IMG/VR virus record: IMGVR_UViG_3300037961_005180 | Coordinates: 1-35,989 of that record | Source: a virus | DNA: 35,989 nt | Direction: 5' to 3' (one strand) | The notes under the pieces: generated by a model | Databases searched by the model: none | Seen by the model: only the letters and a program-made list of their open reading frames with translations | What the model was told of the DNA's origin: nothing | In this document: piece after piece, positions 24,570-31,297 of the stretch | Layout: every line of letters starts with the position of its first letter | Numbering within the stretch: position 1 is the first letter of the stretch | Program-made: the position numbers and the translations under genes

Positions 24570-24755
24570 TTAACTCATCATTTGTACATAATCACTAATT
24601 TCAGTAATGGACATACCGCCATCATAAAATTCAGTAATATCATTATCAAAAAAGCCACTTTGAACTTTTTTAATAGCTTTTTTAGTATTTACATCAAGTT
24701 TTAATAACTCACGTAAATCTTGAAGAACTTCGTCTTTTAAAGTAATTTTTTTCAT
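24570..24755 (-). CDS. Hypothetical protein (61 aa)
   Basis: Starts MKKITLKDEVLQDLRELLKL and has a C-terminal GGMSITEISDYVQMM segment, a helical, acidic protein. It sits three bases downstream of the 129-residue gene in the early minus operon. No motif identifies a function. Confidence 0.58.
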   Translation of the reverse strand: MKKITLKDEVLQDLRELLKLDVNTKKAIKKVQSGFFDNDITEFYDGGMSITEISDYVQMMS

Positions 24756-24758
24756 TTT

Positions 24759-25148
24759 TTAGCCCCAAACCATAGTTTTTATTTCTTCATCATTCATATG
24801 AATGTGTAAGTTTTGTCCTTTAATTAAATCTTTAAGCATAGTTTCATTTAAAGGAATATTTTCAGCAAAATCATCTCTACTTACATCATTTGCTTTTTCC
24901 CAAACTTCATTTCTATCTAAAGTATTGGGATTATATCCTCTTGCAAAAGCTACTATAAATTTTTCACCTTTATAGCAACTCATTACATAAATTCCTTCAT
25001 CTTTAACTAACCAAAAAGATTTTTTGTTAGTGTACTTATCTTCATAAGCAACTTTAAATTCTTTAGCTTCAAGTGTTGCTTTAGCTAAATCTCTTAACTT
25101 TTTAGTTGATGGAAAAGTAAGACAGTGAACATTTGTGTTGTAATTCAT
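24759..25148 (-). CDS. Hypothetical protein, possibly DUF3085-like (129 aa)
   Basis: The segment FWLVKDEGIYVMSCYKGEKF followed by VAFARGYNPNTLDRNEVWEK resembles DUF3085 proteins of plasmids and phages (LVKDxGxYLMS ... YARGxNP). No catalytic residues are known for that family. It is co-directional with its neighbours, two bases after the 77-residue gene. The family call is tentative. Confidence 0.6.
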   Translation of the reverse strand: MNYNTNVHCLTFPSTKKLRDLAKATLEAKEFKVAYEDKYTNKKSFWLVKDEGIYVMSCYKGEKFIVAFARGYNPNTLDRNEVWEKANDVSRDDFAENIPLNETMLKDLIKGQNLHIHMNDEEIKTMVWG

Positions 25149-25150
25149 GA

Positions 25151-25384
25151 TTAAACCTCTACTGTGTCTAAATCAAGAACTTTAGGTTCCATCATTGAAC
25201 CTTCTAAATCCATTGCTAAGTCTTGAGCTAAATAGTCATTTCCAGCAATTTCAATAGCTGTAATTTTCCAACCAAAGAAATCATCAAAAGCTTTTATTCC
25301 TTTAGCTGTAACAGCTTCAAAACGAATTTTATCGTTTTCTTTTTGATATTTTCTAGTAATATCAAAGGTTTGAGTTAGTTTCAT
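25151..25384 (-). CDS. Hypothetical protein (77 aa), first gene of the minus early operon
   Basis: Starts MKLTQTFDITRKYQKENDKI and ends LDTVEV. It looks like a small beta-alpha protein with an acidic end. It is the first minus-strand gene after the divergent control region and therefore probably transcribed early. Its leader carries the AACCCGCAA motif. No family recognised. Confidence 0.62.
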   Translation of the reverse strand: MKLTQTFDITRKYQKENDKIRFEAVTAKGIKAFDDFFGWKITAIEIAGNDYLAQDLAMDLEGSMMEPKVLDLDTVEV

Positions 25385-25392
25385 TGAATAAC

Positions 25393-25401
25393 TTGCGGGT
25401 T
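25393..25401 (-). repeat. AACCCGCAA motif in the leader of the minus early operon
   Basis: On the minus strand AACCCGCAAGTTATTC lies about ten bases before the ATG at 25384 and next to the predicted transcription start. It mirrors the copy at the plus operon start. Confidence 0.8.
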
Positions 25402-25409
25402 ATATATAT

Positions 25410-25443
25410 ATTATACGCCGTATTTATAAGTAATAGCTGTCAA
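25410..25443 (-). promoter_or_regulatory. Candidate minus early promoter (weak geometry)
   Basis: A consensus TTGACA (25443-25438) and TATAAT (25415-25410) face the minus operon, but 22 bases separate them instead of 16-18. The TATAAT is well placed relative to the start at 25384. It may work as an activated or extended promoter, or the -35 match may be chance. Confidence 0.45.
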
Positions 25444-25487
25444 TAGCTCTAATGCGTTGCAATAGTTGTATTCTTAGCATAGCTATT
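25432..25487. promoter_or_regulatory. AATAGCT operator-like repeats between divergent early genes
   Basis: AATAGCT occurs at 25432-25438 and 25442-25448 and inverted (AGCTATT) at 25481-25487, the last abutting the plus -35 box. The first two overlap the minus promoter candidate. Such an arrangement could let one regulator control both early operons. Confidence 0.5.
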
Positions 25488-25514
25488 TACAGTTATAGAA
25501 AGGCACTGCATAAT
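25486..25514 (+). promoter_or_regulatory. Sigma70-type early promoter for the plus operon
   Basis: TTTACA (25486-25491) and CATAAT (25509-25514) are each one base from consensus and are separated by 17 bases, the optimal spacing. Predicted transcription start is near 25521, 26 bases before the ATG at 25547. Confidence 0.72.
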
Positions 25515-25538
25515 AAAAGAGTACTTTATTTTATTTTC

Positions 25539-25547
25539 AACCCGCAA
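25539..25547 (+). repeat. AACCCGCAA motif overlapping the plus operon start codon
   Basis: The last A of the motif is the A of the ATG at 25547. It is the same nonamer that precedes the divergent minus operon, and occupies the place where a ribosome-binding site would normally lie. Confidence 0.8.
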
Positions 25548-25840
25548 TGAAGTTATTAACAAAAGAACTTCTTAAGAAGTTACCTCCAATTGGTCATTCA
25601 ATTGACACTAAAGAAGAGCCCCAAGCTATAGTTAAATGGTTTACTCCTGATTCTAACTGGACTTGGTATGTAGCTGAATACAACCCTGAAAATGGTATGT
25701 GTTGGGGTTTAGTTGATGGATTAGCTAAAGAGTTTGGTTATTTCACTATTGATGAAATACAAAAATGTAGAGGACCTTTAAAACTACCTATTGAAAGAGA
25801 TAAGTGGTTTGAAAAATGTAATCTTAATTCTTTAGTTTAA
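25547..25840 (+). CDS. DUF2958 domain protein (97 aa)
   Basis: Clear DUF2958 (PF11171) pattern: start KLLTKELLKKLPPIG, then VKWFTPDSNWTWYVAEYNPE, FGYFTIDEIQKCRGPLKLPI and ERDKWF. The family is common in plasmids and phages; its function is unknown. It is the first gene behind the predicted plus early promoter. The TAA stop overlaps the next ATG (TAATG). Confidence 0.86.
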   Translation: MKLLTKELLKKLPPIGHSIDTKEEPQAIVKWFTPDSNWTWYVAEYNPENGMCWGLVDGLAKEFGYFTIDEIQKCRGPLKLPIERDKWFEKCNLNSLV

Positions 25841-25971
25841 TGAAAAATCTATTTCTTTATATAGCAGTGGGCTTTATCAGCTACACTGCTTTTTCTTCCT
25901 CTTTAGATAAGAGTACTCAAATTCATTGTAATAGTGGAATACAACGCGCTTGCGCAGCTTTAGCAAAATGA
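25840..25971 (+). CDS. Small membrane or secreted protein (43 aa)
   Basis: ATG at 25840 overlaps the DUF2958 stop (TAATG); TGA at 25969-25971 overlaps the next ATG (ATGA). The N-terminus MKNLFLYIAVGFISYTAFSS looks like a Sec signal or a single membrane helix, followed by a short tail with two cysteines (IHCNSGIQRACAAL) that could pair in the periplasm. No family recognised. Coupling on both sides supports it. Confidence 0.65.
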   Translation: MKNLFLYIAVGFISYTAFSSSLDKSTQIHCNSGIQRACAALAK

Positions 25972-26168
25972 AAGAACAAATGAAAGAGACAATTATTGTT
26001 GAATCTTTTAATTTACTTCAAAAGTTAAAAGGAATAGTTGAAACTCAACAAACTCAATTAAATATATTAATTGATGACAATACTGCTCTCAAACAAAGAG
26101 TAACTTCTTTAGAAGATCAATTAAACATTAAATCTCATTTAAATTCAGATGACAAACGCTTTATTTAA
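25968..26168 (+). CDS. Small coiled-coil protein (66 aa)
   Basis: The ATG at 25968 (ATGA overlap with the preceding gene) is preferred over TTG at 25950, which would add six residues. The protein begins MKEQMKETIIVESFNLLQKL and has a coiled-coil-like region with NTALKQRVTSLEDQLN. It may oligomerise. The last 20 bases overlap the exonuclease gene. No known family. Confidence 0.62.
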   Translation: MKEQMKETIIVESFNLLQKLKGIVETQQTQLNILIDDNTALKQRVTSLEDQLNIKSHLNSDDKRFI

Positions 26169-26955
26169 AGATGAATTTATAACTGAAAAAGTTTATAGAT
26201 CATCTTCTGATTATTCCGCAACTGACATTAAAACGGAAATTAAATACAATGGTTTTACTTTATGGGACCAAAAATTTAATCCTAATACAAGACCAAAACC
26301 ACCAACTGCTGCACTTAAATTAGGCTCAATGCTGCATAAAGCAGTTTTAGAACCTAATGAATTTAATTCTTTTTATCAAGTAATTGAGAATAAAAGAACT
26401 AAAGAAGGAAAAGCAAAAATCCTGGAATTAGAAGAAAAAGGTATTGAAGCTATTTCATTTGAAGAAAAAATTCTTTGCAATGATATATGTGATGCAGTAG
26501 CAAATCACCCAATAGCTTCTGAACTGTTTTCAAAAGGTGCTCCTGAACAAAGTTTTTTCTGGGATCATAAAGAAACAAATTTACCACTTAAATGCAGAGC
26601 TGATTGGATTAATGGTGATACTATTATTGATTTAAAAACAACTGCTGAAGGTGGTGCTCACGAAGATACTTTTTCACGTGCAGTAGCAAATTTTTTATAC
26701 CATATTCAAGCTGCTCATTACTGTGAAGGAATTGGTCTTAAAAAGTTTGTATTTGTAGCTGTTGAAAAGGTTTATCCTTTTAATATCGGTGTTTATGAAC
26801 TTGACGAGGAAACAATACAAGAAGGCTTACAAGTACAAAAAGAATCGTTAAAAAGAATAAAGTCCTACGTAAAATCCGGAATTTGGCCTGGCTATAACAA
26901 GCCTAATGAAGGAATTAAAACTATTAGCATACCTTATTGGGCATTTAAAAAATGA
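26149..26955 (+). CDS. RecE/exonuclease VIII-like PDDEXK nuclease
   Basis: 268 residues. His63 in GSMLHKAVLEP, then CRADWINGDTIIDLKTTAEG with Asp152, Asp161 and Lys163 (D-x8-D-L-K) and a later IQAAHYCEG with the conserved Gln, the arrangement of DUF3799/RecE-type PD-(D/E)xK exonucleases. It degrades duplex DNA 5' to 3', giving single strands for annealing. It is followed, with ATGA overlap, by the ERF annealing protein: a two-component phage recombination system. Confidence 0.9.
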   Translation: MTNALFKDEFITEKVYRSSSDYSATDIKTEIKYNGFTLWDQKFNPNTRPKPPTAALKLGSMLHKAVLEPNEFNSFYQVIENKRTKEGKAKILELEEKGIEAISFEEKILCNDICDAVANHPIASELFSKGAPEQSFFWDHKETNLPLKCRADWINGDTIIDLKTTAEGGAHEDTFSRAVANFLYHIQAAHYCEGIGLKKFVFVAVEKVYPFNIGVYELDEETIQEGLQVQKESLKRIKSYVKSGIWPGYNKPNEGIKTISIPYWAFKK

Positions 26956-27617
26956 CTTTAACTAATCCTGAAATAGAGACACAGTCTCCAAAAATTCGTT
27001 TTATTTTTGCTTTACAAAAAGCACAAAGTGAATTTCCTTCTTTAGTGAAATCTAAGCATGTTGATAACGGTAAATTTGGCTATGATTATTTACCTTTAGA
27101 ACAAATGCTTTCTTTAATACAACCTGTTTTACATAAAAATGGTTTTCATTTATCTCAACTTTTTGGTTACACGCCAACAAGTCAAACCTTAATAAAAACT
27201 AAATTAGTGCATATTGGTGGCCATGAAGAAGTAAGTGAATTACCTTTATTTCTTCCACCTCGTGATTTACAAAAGAAAAATGAAGCTCATGTTTGGGGTG
27301 GTGCTGTTACCTATCAGAGAAGATACAGTATTAAATTAATTCTTGGTCTTGAAACTGATATGGATAATAATATGGAAATTGAAGAAGAAAAGCCTAAAAA
27401 AGAAAAGCCAAAACCACCTGTAAGTCAAAAATCTACAACTTTTGTTTTAGCTAAAAAAGCTATTGAAGATTGTAAGCAGCTTAAAAAACTTGATTCTTAT
27501 ACTGATTCTTTTAGCGATAGATTAAATGAAGGCAAAATAACAAAAGAAGAATATAGTAAATTAACTGATTTACTAGAAGCTAAATATGTAAATTTAACTG
27601 AACAAATAAATAGCTAA
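26952..27617 (+). CDS. erf: ERF-family single-strand annealing protein
   Basis: 221 residues. Residues 17-125 match the ERF superfamily (PF04404): FALQKAQSEFPSLVKSKHVD, FGYDYLPLEQMLSLIQPVL and GGAVTYQRRYSIKLILGLET. The remaining part is a Lys/Glu/Pro linker and a helical end. It anneals complementary single strands made by the neighbouring nuclease and so promotes recombination, concatemer formation or circularisation. The gene overlaps the nuclease (ATGA) and the next gene (TAATG). Confidence 0.92.
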   Translation: MTLTNPEIETQSPKIRFIFALQKAQSEFPSLVKSKHVDNGKFGYDYLPLEQMLSLIQPVLHKNGFHLSQLFGYTPTSQTLIKTKLVHIGGHEEVSELPLFLPPRDLQKKNEAHVWGGAVTYQRRYSIKLILGLETDMDNNMEIEEEKPKKEKPKPPVSQKSTTFVLAKKAIEDCKQLKKLDSYTDSFSDRLNEGKITKEEYSKLTDLLEAKYVNLTEQINS

Positions 27618-27847
27618 TGGATAAACAGTATTTAACTACAAAAGATCTAGCTTTTAGATATGGTTTAAAACCTGCAACCATTAAAAGTTGGCGAGATAAA
27701 ACTAAAGCTGGTAAACAAACAGGTCCGTCCTGGTATACATTACCAAAAACACATTTAGCGATCGGTCATTCTCGAGTTCGCTATGAGCTTCATCAAGTTT
27801 TGGCTTGGGAAGAAGCACACAACATTACACCAATTCATTCATTTTAA
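27617..27847 (+). CDS. AlpA/excisionase-type HTH protein (76 aa)
   Basis: The N-terminus reads YLTTKDLAFRYGLKPATIKS W, the pattern of MerR-like winged HTH in AlpA and Xis-type proteins. A basic middle (RDKTKAGKQTG) and a short helix follow. Since no integrase is present, a transcriptional or replication role is more likely than excision. The neighbours are recombination genes. Confidence 0.72.
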   Translation: MDKQYLTTKDLAFRYGLKPATIKSWRDKTKAGKQTGPSWYTLPKTHLAIGHSRVRYELHQVLAWEEAHNITPIHSF

Positions 27848-27852
27848 AAATT

Positions 27853-28200
27853 ATGGCTTATCAAGAATTTGATCCAGCACTTACTCTTCCTGTTAACTTT
27901 ACAGTTAGAGATAATCCATTTGAAAACAGCAAACAAAAATATCCTAAACAGTTGCGTTTGTTTATTCCTTTAAGTTCAATTGATGAATTTTGTAACCACA
28001 TAAAGGCTGTTGCAAAAATGAAAATTGAAACTGGAAAAGTATATGACATGCGAACAAACGAAAGAGAAGAAGTTGAAGGTATTTATTTAAATGGAAATGG
28101 TAGAAAAAATACTTTTGAAGATGATGAAGATTCATGCTTCGGAACTATAAATCCTAGAAGAATTCAATTAGTTGATGAAACAGAGGAGATTCCTTTCTAA
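27853..28200 (+). CDS. Likely single-stranded DNA-binding-like protein (115 aa)
   Basis: ATG at 27853 is preferred; an upstream alternative at 27805 would lie inside the HTH gene. The protein starts MAYQEFDPALTLPVNFTVRD and is beta-rich in its first two thirds. The final eight residues are DETEEIPF, closely like the acidic D/E-x-IPF tip of bacterial SSB that recruits partner proteins. Position between the ERF annealing gene and replication-era genes fits. The OB-fold is not proven by sequence alone. Confidence 0.6.
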   Translation: MAYQEFDPALTLPVNFTVRDNPFENSKQKYPKQLRLFIPLSSIDEFCNHIKAVAKMKIETGKVYDMRTNEREEVEGIYLNGNGRKNTFEDDEDSCFGTINPRRIQLVDETEEIPF

Positions 28201-28664
28201 TGGAAAAAAATTACTGGTTTTTAACAAATCCTACTTTAAAAGCTGCTTATGAAGAAGCTGATGCAGAAGGAAAAAAATTTATGGAAATGACGGATAATGT
28301 TATTCGTCAAAAACCTAAAGAATGGCAGTTAAAATTTGCAAAATCACCGACTGCAGAAGCATTTCAAATGCTTAAAAAAGAGTTTGAAGAAGCAGCACGA
28401 ATAGAAGAACTTTTATCTAAATTAGAAAAATCTGAACCGGCCTTAAAAGATTTAACTTTTCAAGAAAAAAAAGAGTTTTATAAAGCAGCTGCTATTGAAC
28501 AAAGAAGATTACTTTTTCAAGAACCATGGTTATTACGAAAATTTAATCCTGAAAAACGTATGGAAATATTAGCTGAATATACGCCTGAACAACAAGCAAA
28601 TATGAAAGCACGAATGGATTTAGAAGATGACTTTAGAAAAGAAAAAAGAAAGGGGTTTGGATAA
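28200..28664 (+). CDS. Helical hypothetical protein (154 aa)
   Basis: Starts MEKNYWFLTNPTLKAAYEEA; the remainder is charged and helical (FAKSPTAEAFQMLKKEFEEA, then LTFQEKKEFYKAAAIEQRRL). No catalytic motif. TAATG overlaps at both ends indicate coupled translation with the SSB-like gene and the next small gene. Function unknown. Confidence 0.65.
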   Translation: MEKNYWFLTNPTLKAAYEEADAEGKKFMEMTDNVIRQKPKEWQLKFAKSPTAEAFQMLKKEFEEAARIEELLSKLEKSEPALKDLTFQEKKEFYKAAAIEQRRLLFQEPWLLRKFNPEKRMEILAEYTPEQQANMKARMDLEDDFRKEKRKGFG

Positions 28665-28867
28665 TGAAATTAAATGAAAATCAATTTTTCCTAATAGCTG
28701 TTTCGCTAATTGAAAAAAAGCAAGCATTGTTAAAAAAAACAATGGATAACTATTGCATTGAATTAATTAACGAAATAGACCAACTATTAGATGAATTAGA
28801 AAAAAGTAATCCTGAATTAGAAGGAATAATTGATCTTATTTATAAAACTCAAAATTATTTATTATGA
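28664..28867 (+). CDS. Helical small protein (67 aa)
   Basis: Begins MKLNENQFFLIAVSLIEKKQ and continues with an amphipathic acidic helix (LINEIDQLLDELEKSNPELE). Coupled at both ends: TAATG upstream, ATGA downstream. No family recognised. Confidence 0.58.
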   Translation: MKLNENQFFLIAVSLIEKKQALLKKTMDNYCIELINEIDQLLDELEKSNPELEGIIDLIYKTQNYLL

Positions 28868-29007
28868 CTGAAAAAGAATATGATGCTGCAATGTCTCAAC
28901 TAAATGATCGTTATTTAAAAGAGTCAACAATGACTAACGAAGATTATTTACGAGATAAAAAAGCTATTGAAATTGAATACTTAAAAACTAAATTTAATTC
29001 GGATTAA
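28864..29007 (+). CDS. Small acidic-basic helical protein (47 aa)
   Basis: ATG at 28864 overlaps the preceding stop as ATGA; TAA at 29005-29007. Starts MTEKEYDAAMSQLNDRYLKE and is charged throughout, likely a helical hairpin. It fills the gap before the GIY-YIG-like gene. No family recognised. Confidence 0.6.
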   Translation: MTEKEYDAAMSQLNDRYLKESTMTNEDYLRDKKAIEIEYLKTKFNSD

Positions 29008-29012
29008 AAAAA

Positions 29013-29648
29013 ATGAGTTTTACCTTTAATACTGGTCAAACTTATACAGATACTTTCTTAAAAGGATTAGCCGAAGGTGTTTATATCAATGAAACTCTTG
29101 ATAAAAGAAGTGAAATTGAAAAACTTTTTGGCCTTTCTGAAAAAGAAATATTTGATAAATATGGCATAAGTTTTACTAAAAACAAAATATCATTTCATGG
29201 ACAAACAACTTATACTATAGAAAATGATGCAGAAGCATTAATTTATTTAATTAAAAATGGTTTTCTTAAATATGTTAGGGGAAAGGAAGTTTGGCATGAC
29301 GAAGCTATTGAACAAGGTTGGAAAAATGCCTGGACACCTCCAAAAAACTATGAAGCACCGAAAAAATCAAAAGAATTAGGTCATGTTTATTTTGTTGAAA
29401 GTCAAGGCTATCACAAGATTGGTAGAGCTACAGCTGCAAGAATAAAAATTAGAATTAAAGAACAACAACCTGATAAAGTTTTAGCAGTTAGTCCTATTAC
29501 AAGTAAATTTAAAACACTAGAAAGAAAGCTACATAAAATGTTTAAAGATAAAAGAGTTCTTAAATATGAAGTTTTTAGAAATCTTAATAAAGATGATATA
29601 AAAGTAATTATGAATGAATTAGGCAATAAAATTAACGTAGATATTTAG
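29013..29648 (+). CDS. GIY-YIG superfamily protein (T5orf172/MUG113-like C-terminal domain)
   Basis: 211 residues. The N-terminal 110 residues have no recognised motif (a helical LFGLSEKEIFDKYGISF region, then mixed strands). From residue 123 the segment GHVYFVESQGYHKIGRA resembles the GIY-YIG nuclease core as found in T5orf172 and MUG113 domains (VY...KIGRT), followed by LERKLHKMFKDKRV with a Glu-like position. The DNA-nicking capacity is uncertain because canonical catalytic residues are only partly recognisable. Confidence 0.68.
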   Translation: MSFTFNTGQTYTDTFLKGLAEGVYINETLDKRSEIEKLFGLSEKEIFDKYGISFTKNKISFHGQTTYTIENDAEALIYLIKNGFLKYVRGKEVWHDEAIEQGWKNAWTPPKNYEAPKKSKELGHVYFVESQGYHKIGRATAARIKIRIKEQQPDKVLAVSPITSKFKTLERKLHKMFKDKRVLKYEVFRNLNKDDIKVIMNELGNKINVDI

Positions 29649-29652
29649 ATTT

Positions 29653-29808
29653 ATGAAAAAAACTAAATTTCCTGAAAATCCTTATATTGGTAGAATTTTT
29701 TATGACGGTGAAAAAACCTATGAATATATAACTAACCCTTTTTATAAACAGATTCCAGGAGTAAAACCGCAACCTTGCTGGATTGATATTTCACTAGAAC
29801 TAAAATGA
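29653..29808 (+). CDS. Small hypothetical protein (51 aa)
   Basis: ATG at 29653; TGA at 29806-29808 overlaps the next ATG (ATGA). The protein begins MKKTKFPENPYIGRIFYDGE and has a PQPCWIDISLEL end. It appears beta-rich. No family recognised. The coupled stop is the main support. Confidence 0.6.
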   Translation: MKKTKFPENPYIGRIFYDGEKTYEYITNPFYKQIPGVKPQPCWIDISLELK

Positions 29809-30089
29809 AAAAAGTACATTCTTCAGTTAAATTACAAAGATTAAAAGATATTAGGCGAAAAAATTTAGAAAGAAACTTTTTAGATGTTCAATTAAAAGGT
29901 CAAGATCACTATGTTTTTATTAAAGAAAATGGTAAAGCCCAAGTAGTTTATGAAGAGGGTCGTTGGGTAAAAGAGCATATAAGAACAGCAGTTCTTAAAT
30001 TTAATTATGAAATTGATAAAATTGATAAATTATTAATTCGTGATTTTACTGAAAAAGAAATTAACCAATACGAAAAAGCTTTTTTATAG
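29805..30089 (+). CDS. Hypothetical protein (94 aa)
   Basis: Starts MKKVHSSVKLQRLKDIRRKN with a basic N-terminus, then GQDHYVFIKENGKAQVVYEE and a helical C-terminus. Last gene of the plus early operon. Its 3' end overlaps the convergent minus gene by 29 bases, so there is no room for a conventional terminator between them. Function unknown. Confidence 0.6.
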   Translation: MKKVHSSVKLQRLKDIRRKNLERNFLDVQLKGQDHYVFIKENGKAQVVYEEGRWVKEHIRTAVLKFNYEIDKIDKLLIRDFTEKEINQYEKAFL

Positions 30090-30330
30090 GATTAGTTTTT
30101 TTCTCTTCAGCTAAATTTTTTTTAACTAAAGCAGCTTCAAGTTCAATTAATCTTCCGAGCATTGAAGCAAGAAAAACATCTTGATCCATTTGATGTCTTA
30201 CCAAGTGAGTGCAATATCTTTTAATATTGTCATAATCTTCACTTTGCATAATGTCTCTGCATCTCATTTCAACAGAAAGTTGAAGTTCAGGAGGTGCTTC
30301 TTCAATTTCAATATTTAAAAATTTTCTCAT
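30061..30330 (-). CDS. Hypothetical helical protein (89 aa)
   Basis: Starts MRKFLNIEIEEAPPELQLSV and contains RYCTHLVRHQMDQDVFLASM followed by LGRLIELEAALVKKNL. Similar short proteins occur in marine cyanophages (from memory) beside lysis or membrane genes. It forms a two-gene minus unit with the 54-residue gene through an ATGA overlap. Confidence 0.65.
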   Translation of the reverse strand: MRKFLNIEIEEAPPELQLSVEMRCRDIMQSEDYDNIKRYCTHLVRHQMDQDVFLASMLGRLIELEAALVKKNLAEEKKTNPIKKLFRIG

Positions 30331-30491
30331 TGTCTTACAGGAAATAATTGTTTTTCCAAAATATCCACTGCACGATCATCGAGACTATTTGAGGTTTGTT
30401 TACAAATAGCACGTAAAAGATCAACTACTAAACGTTTTACAGTTGTAGTTGTAAGAAACGTCATTAGTATTGGTTTTAAAATTTTAATCAT
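30327..30491 (-). CDS. Small hydrophobic-start protein (54 aa)
   Basis: ATG at 30491; TGA at 30329-30327 overlaps the next ATG as ATGA. The protein reads MIKILKPILMTFLTTTTVKR, then LVVDLLRAICKQTSNSLDDR and a short end. Small proteins with KP-L-T-VK-LV-DLL and SLDD motifs occur in marine phage genomes near holin-like genes. A membrane-proximal role is possible but unproven. This gene is too short for routine detection. Confidence 0.66.
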   Translation of the reverse strand: MIKILKPILMTFLTTTTVKRLVVDLLRAICKQTSNSLDDRAVDILEKQLFPVRQ

Positions 30492-30557
30492 AAAAAATGT
30501 GTGTTACTTTCCAAACATAACAATTTTTGCTAAATTTGCCATAAATACAGTTTTTTT

Positions 30558-30815
30558 ATGGAAGAAGATAAAGAAGAAAAAGAAGGCACAGATTGGGCTG
30601 AAATTTTTGGTCATGCAGTTAGATTTATGATCTTATGCTGGTCATTAGCAATGATGACTTTAGGTTACATGGATAAAATTCGAAATGACGGAGCTTTTTT
30701 AGCCGGTCTCACGAGTGGGGTTTTAGGCAGTTACGGTATCTCTGTTAACAAAAAGAAAAATGCAAATTCACCTAAAATGATTGATAATAGTAAAAACAAC
30801 GTAGGAATCAAATGA
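30558..30815 (+). CDS. Holin-like small membrane protein (85 aa)
   Basis: An acidic N-terminus (MEEDKEEKEGTDWAE) is followed by a membrane helix VRFMILCWSLAMMTLGYM and a second hydrophobic segment (GAFLAGLTSGVLGSYGISV), with a Lys/Asn-rich tail. Two membrane helices and charged ends fit class II-like holins, but the family is not certain. The stop overlaps the next ATG (ATGA), which links it to the secreted proteins. Confidence 0.6.
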   Translation: MEEDKEEKEGTDWAEIFGHAVRFMILCWSLAMMTLGYMDKIRNDGAFLAGLTSGVLGSYGISVNKKKNANSPKMIDNSKNNVGIK

Positions 30816-31291
30816 AAAAATTATTAACTTTACTTTTATTTTTACCTACGGCTGCTTTTGCAGATATAACCTCTTCAATAAGTTCATCTGTAAAATTAGA
30901 GGTTTCAGCAGCGGCTACAGCAGCAGATAGAATTGGAAATTCATATAGTGTTTCAGGAACTGGTGTTACAACTACAGATGGAACAACTGCCGGAAGTCTT
31001 GGAGGTTTAGGTGCAGCAACTAATGGCGTAAATGCTTATACACCAATTACAGCTAGTCAGCTCACTGATGGCGAATCTTTTTCGTACACTGTTTCACACA
31101 CTACAGGCGATACTATATCAACAAGTTTAACTACAGGCGAAGTAAGTGCTTTTGGAGATTTAACCAGTACTTCAGGAGGTACAGCAACAAATTTAGCTGG
31201 AACAGTAGATAATCATGTAATTACAGTAACTGCTGGATCAGCTGGAACTACTGCAACAGGTCAATATGTGACAACAGTAACTGTAGATTAA
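30812..31291 (+). CDS. Secreted Thr/Ser/Gly-rich protein 1 (159 aa)
   Basis: The N-terminus MKKLLTLLLFLPTAAFADIT is a textbook Sec signal peptide with a probable cut after AFA. The mature part is Ser/Thr/Gly/Ala-rich and beta-prone, with RIGNSYSVSGTGVTTTDG and QYVTTVTVD. Similar proteins exist in marine cyanophages (from memory) without assigned function. Mature product would be periplasmic, outer-surface or virion-attached. The protein is coupled to the holin-like gene by ATGA. Confidence 0.75.
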   Translation: MKKLLTLLLFLPTAAFADITSSISSSVKLEVSAAATAADRIGNSYSVSGTGVTTTDGTTAGSLGGLGAATNGVNAYTPITASQLTDGESFSYTVSHTTGDTISTSLTTGEVSAFGDLTSTSGGTATNLAGTVDNHVITVTAGSAGTTATGQYVTTVTVD

Positions 31292-31297
31292 TGAATT

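Noticed and set aside
27805-27852. Upstream start for the SSB-like gene at 27805
   Set aside because: Would place the N-terminus inside the HTH gene with no ATG; ATG at 27853 gives the better N-terminus and spacing.
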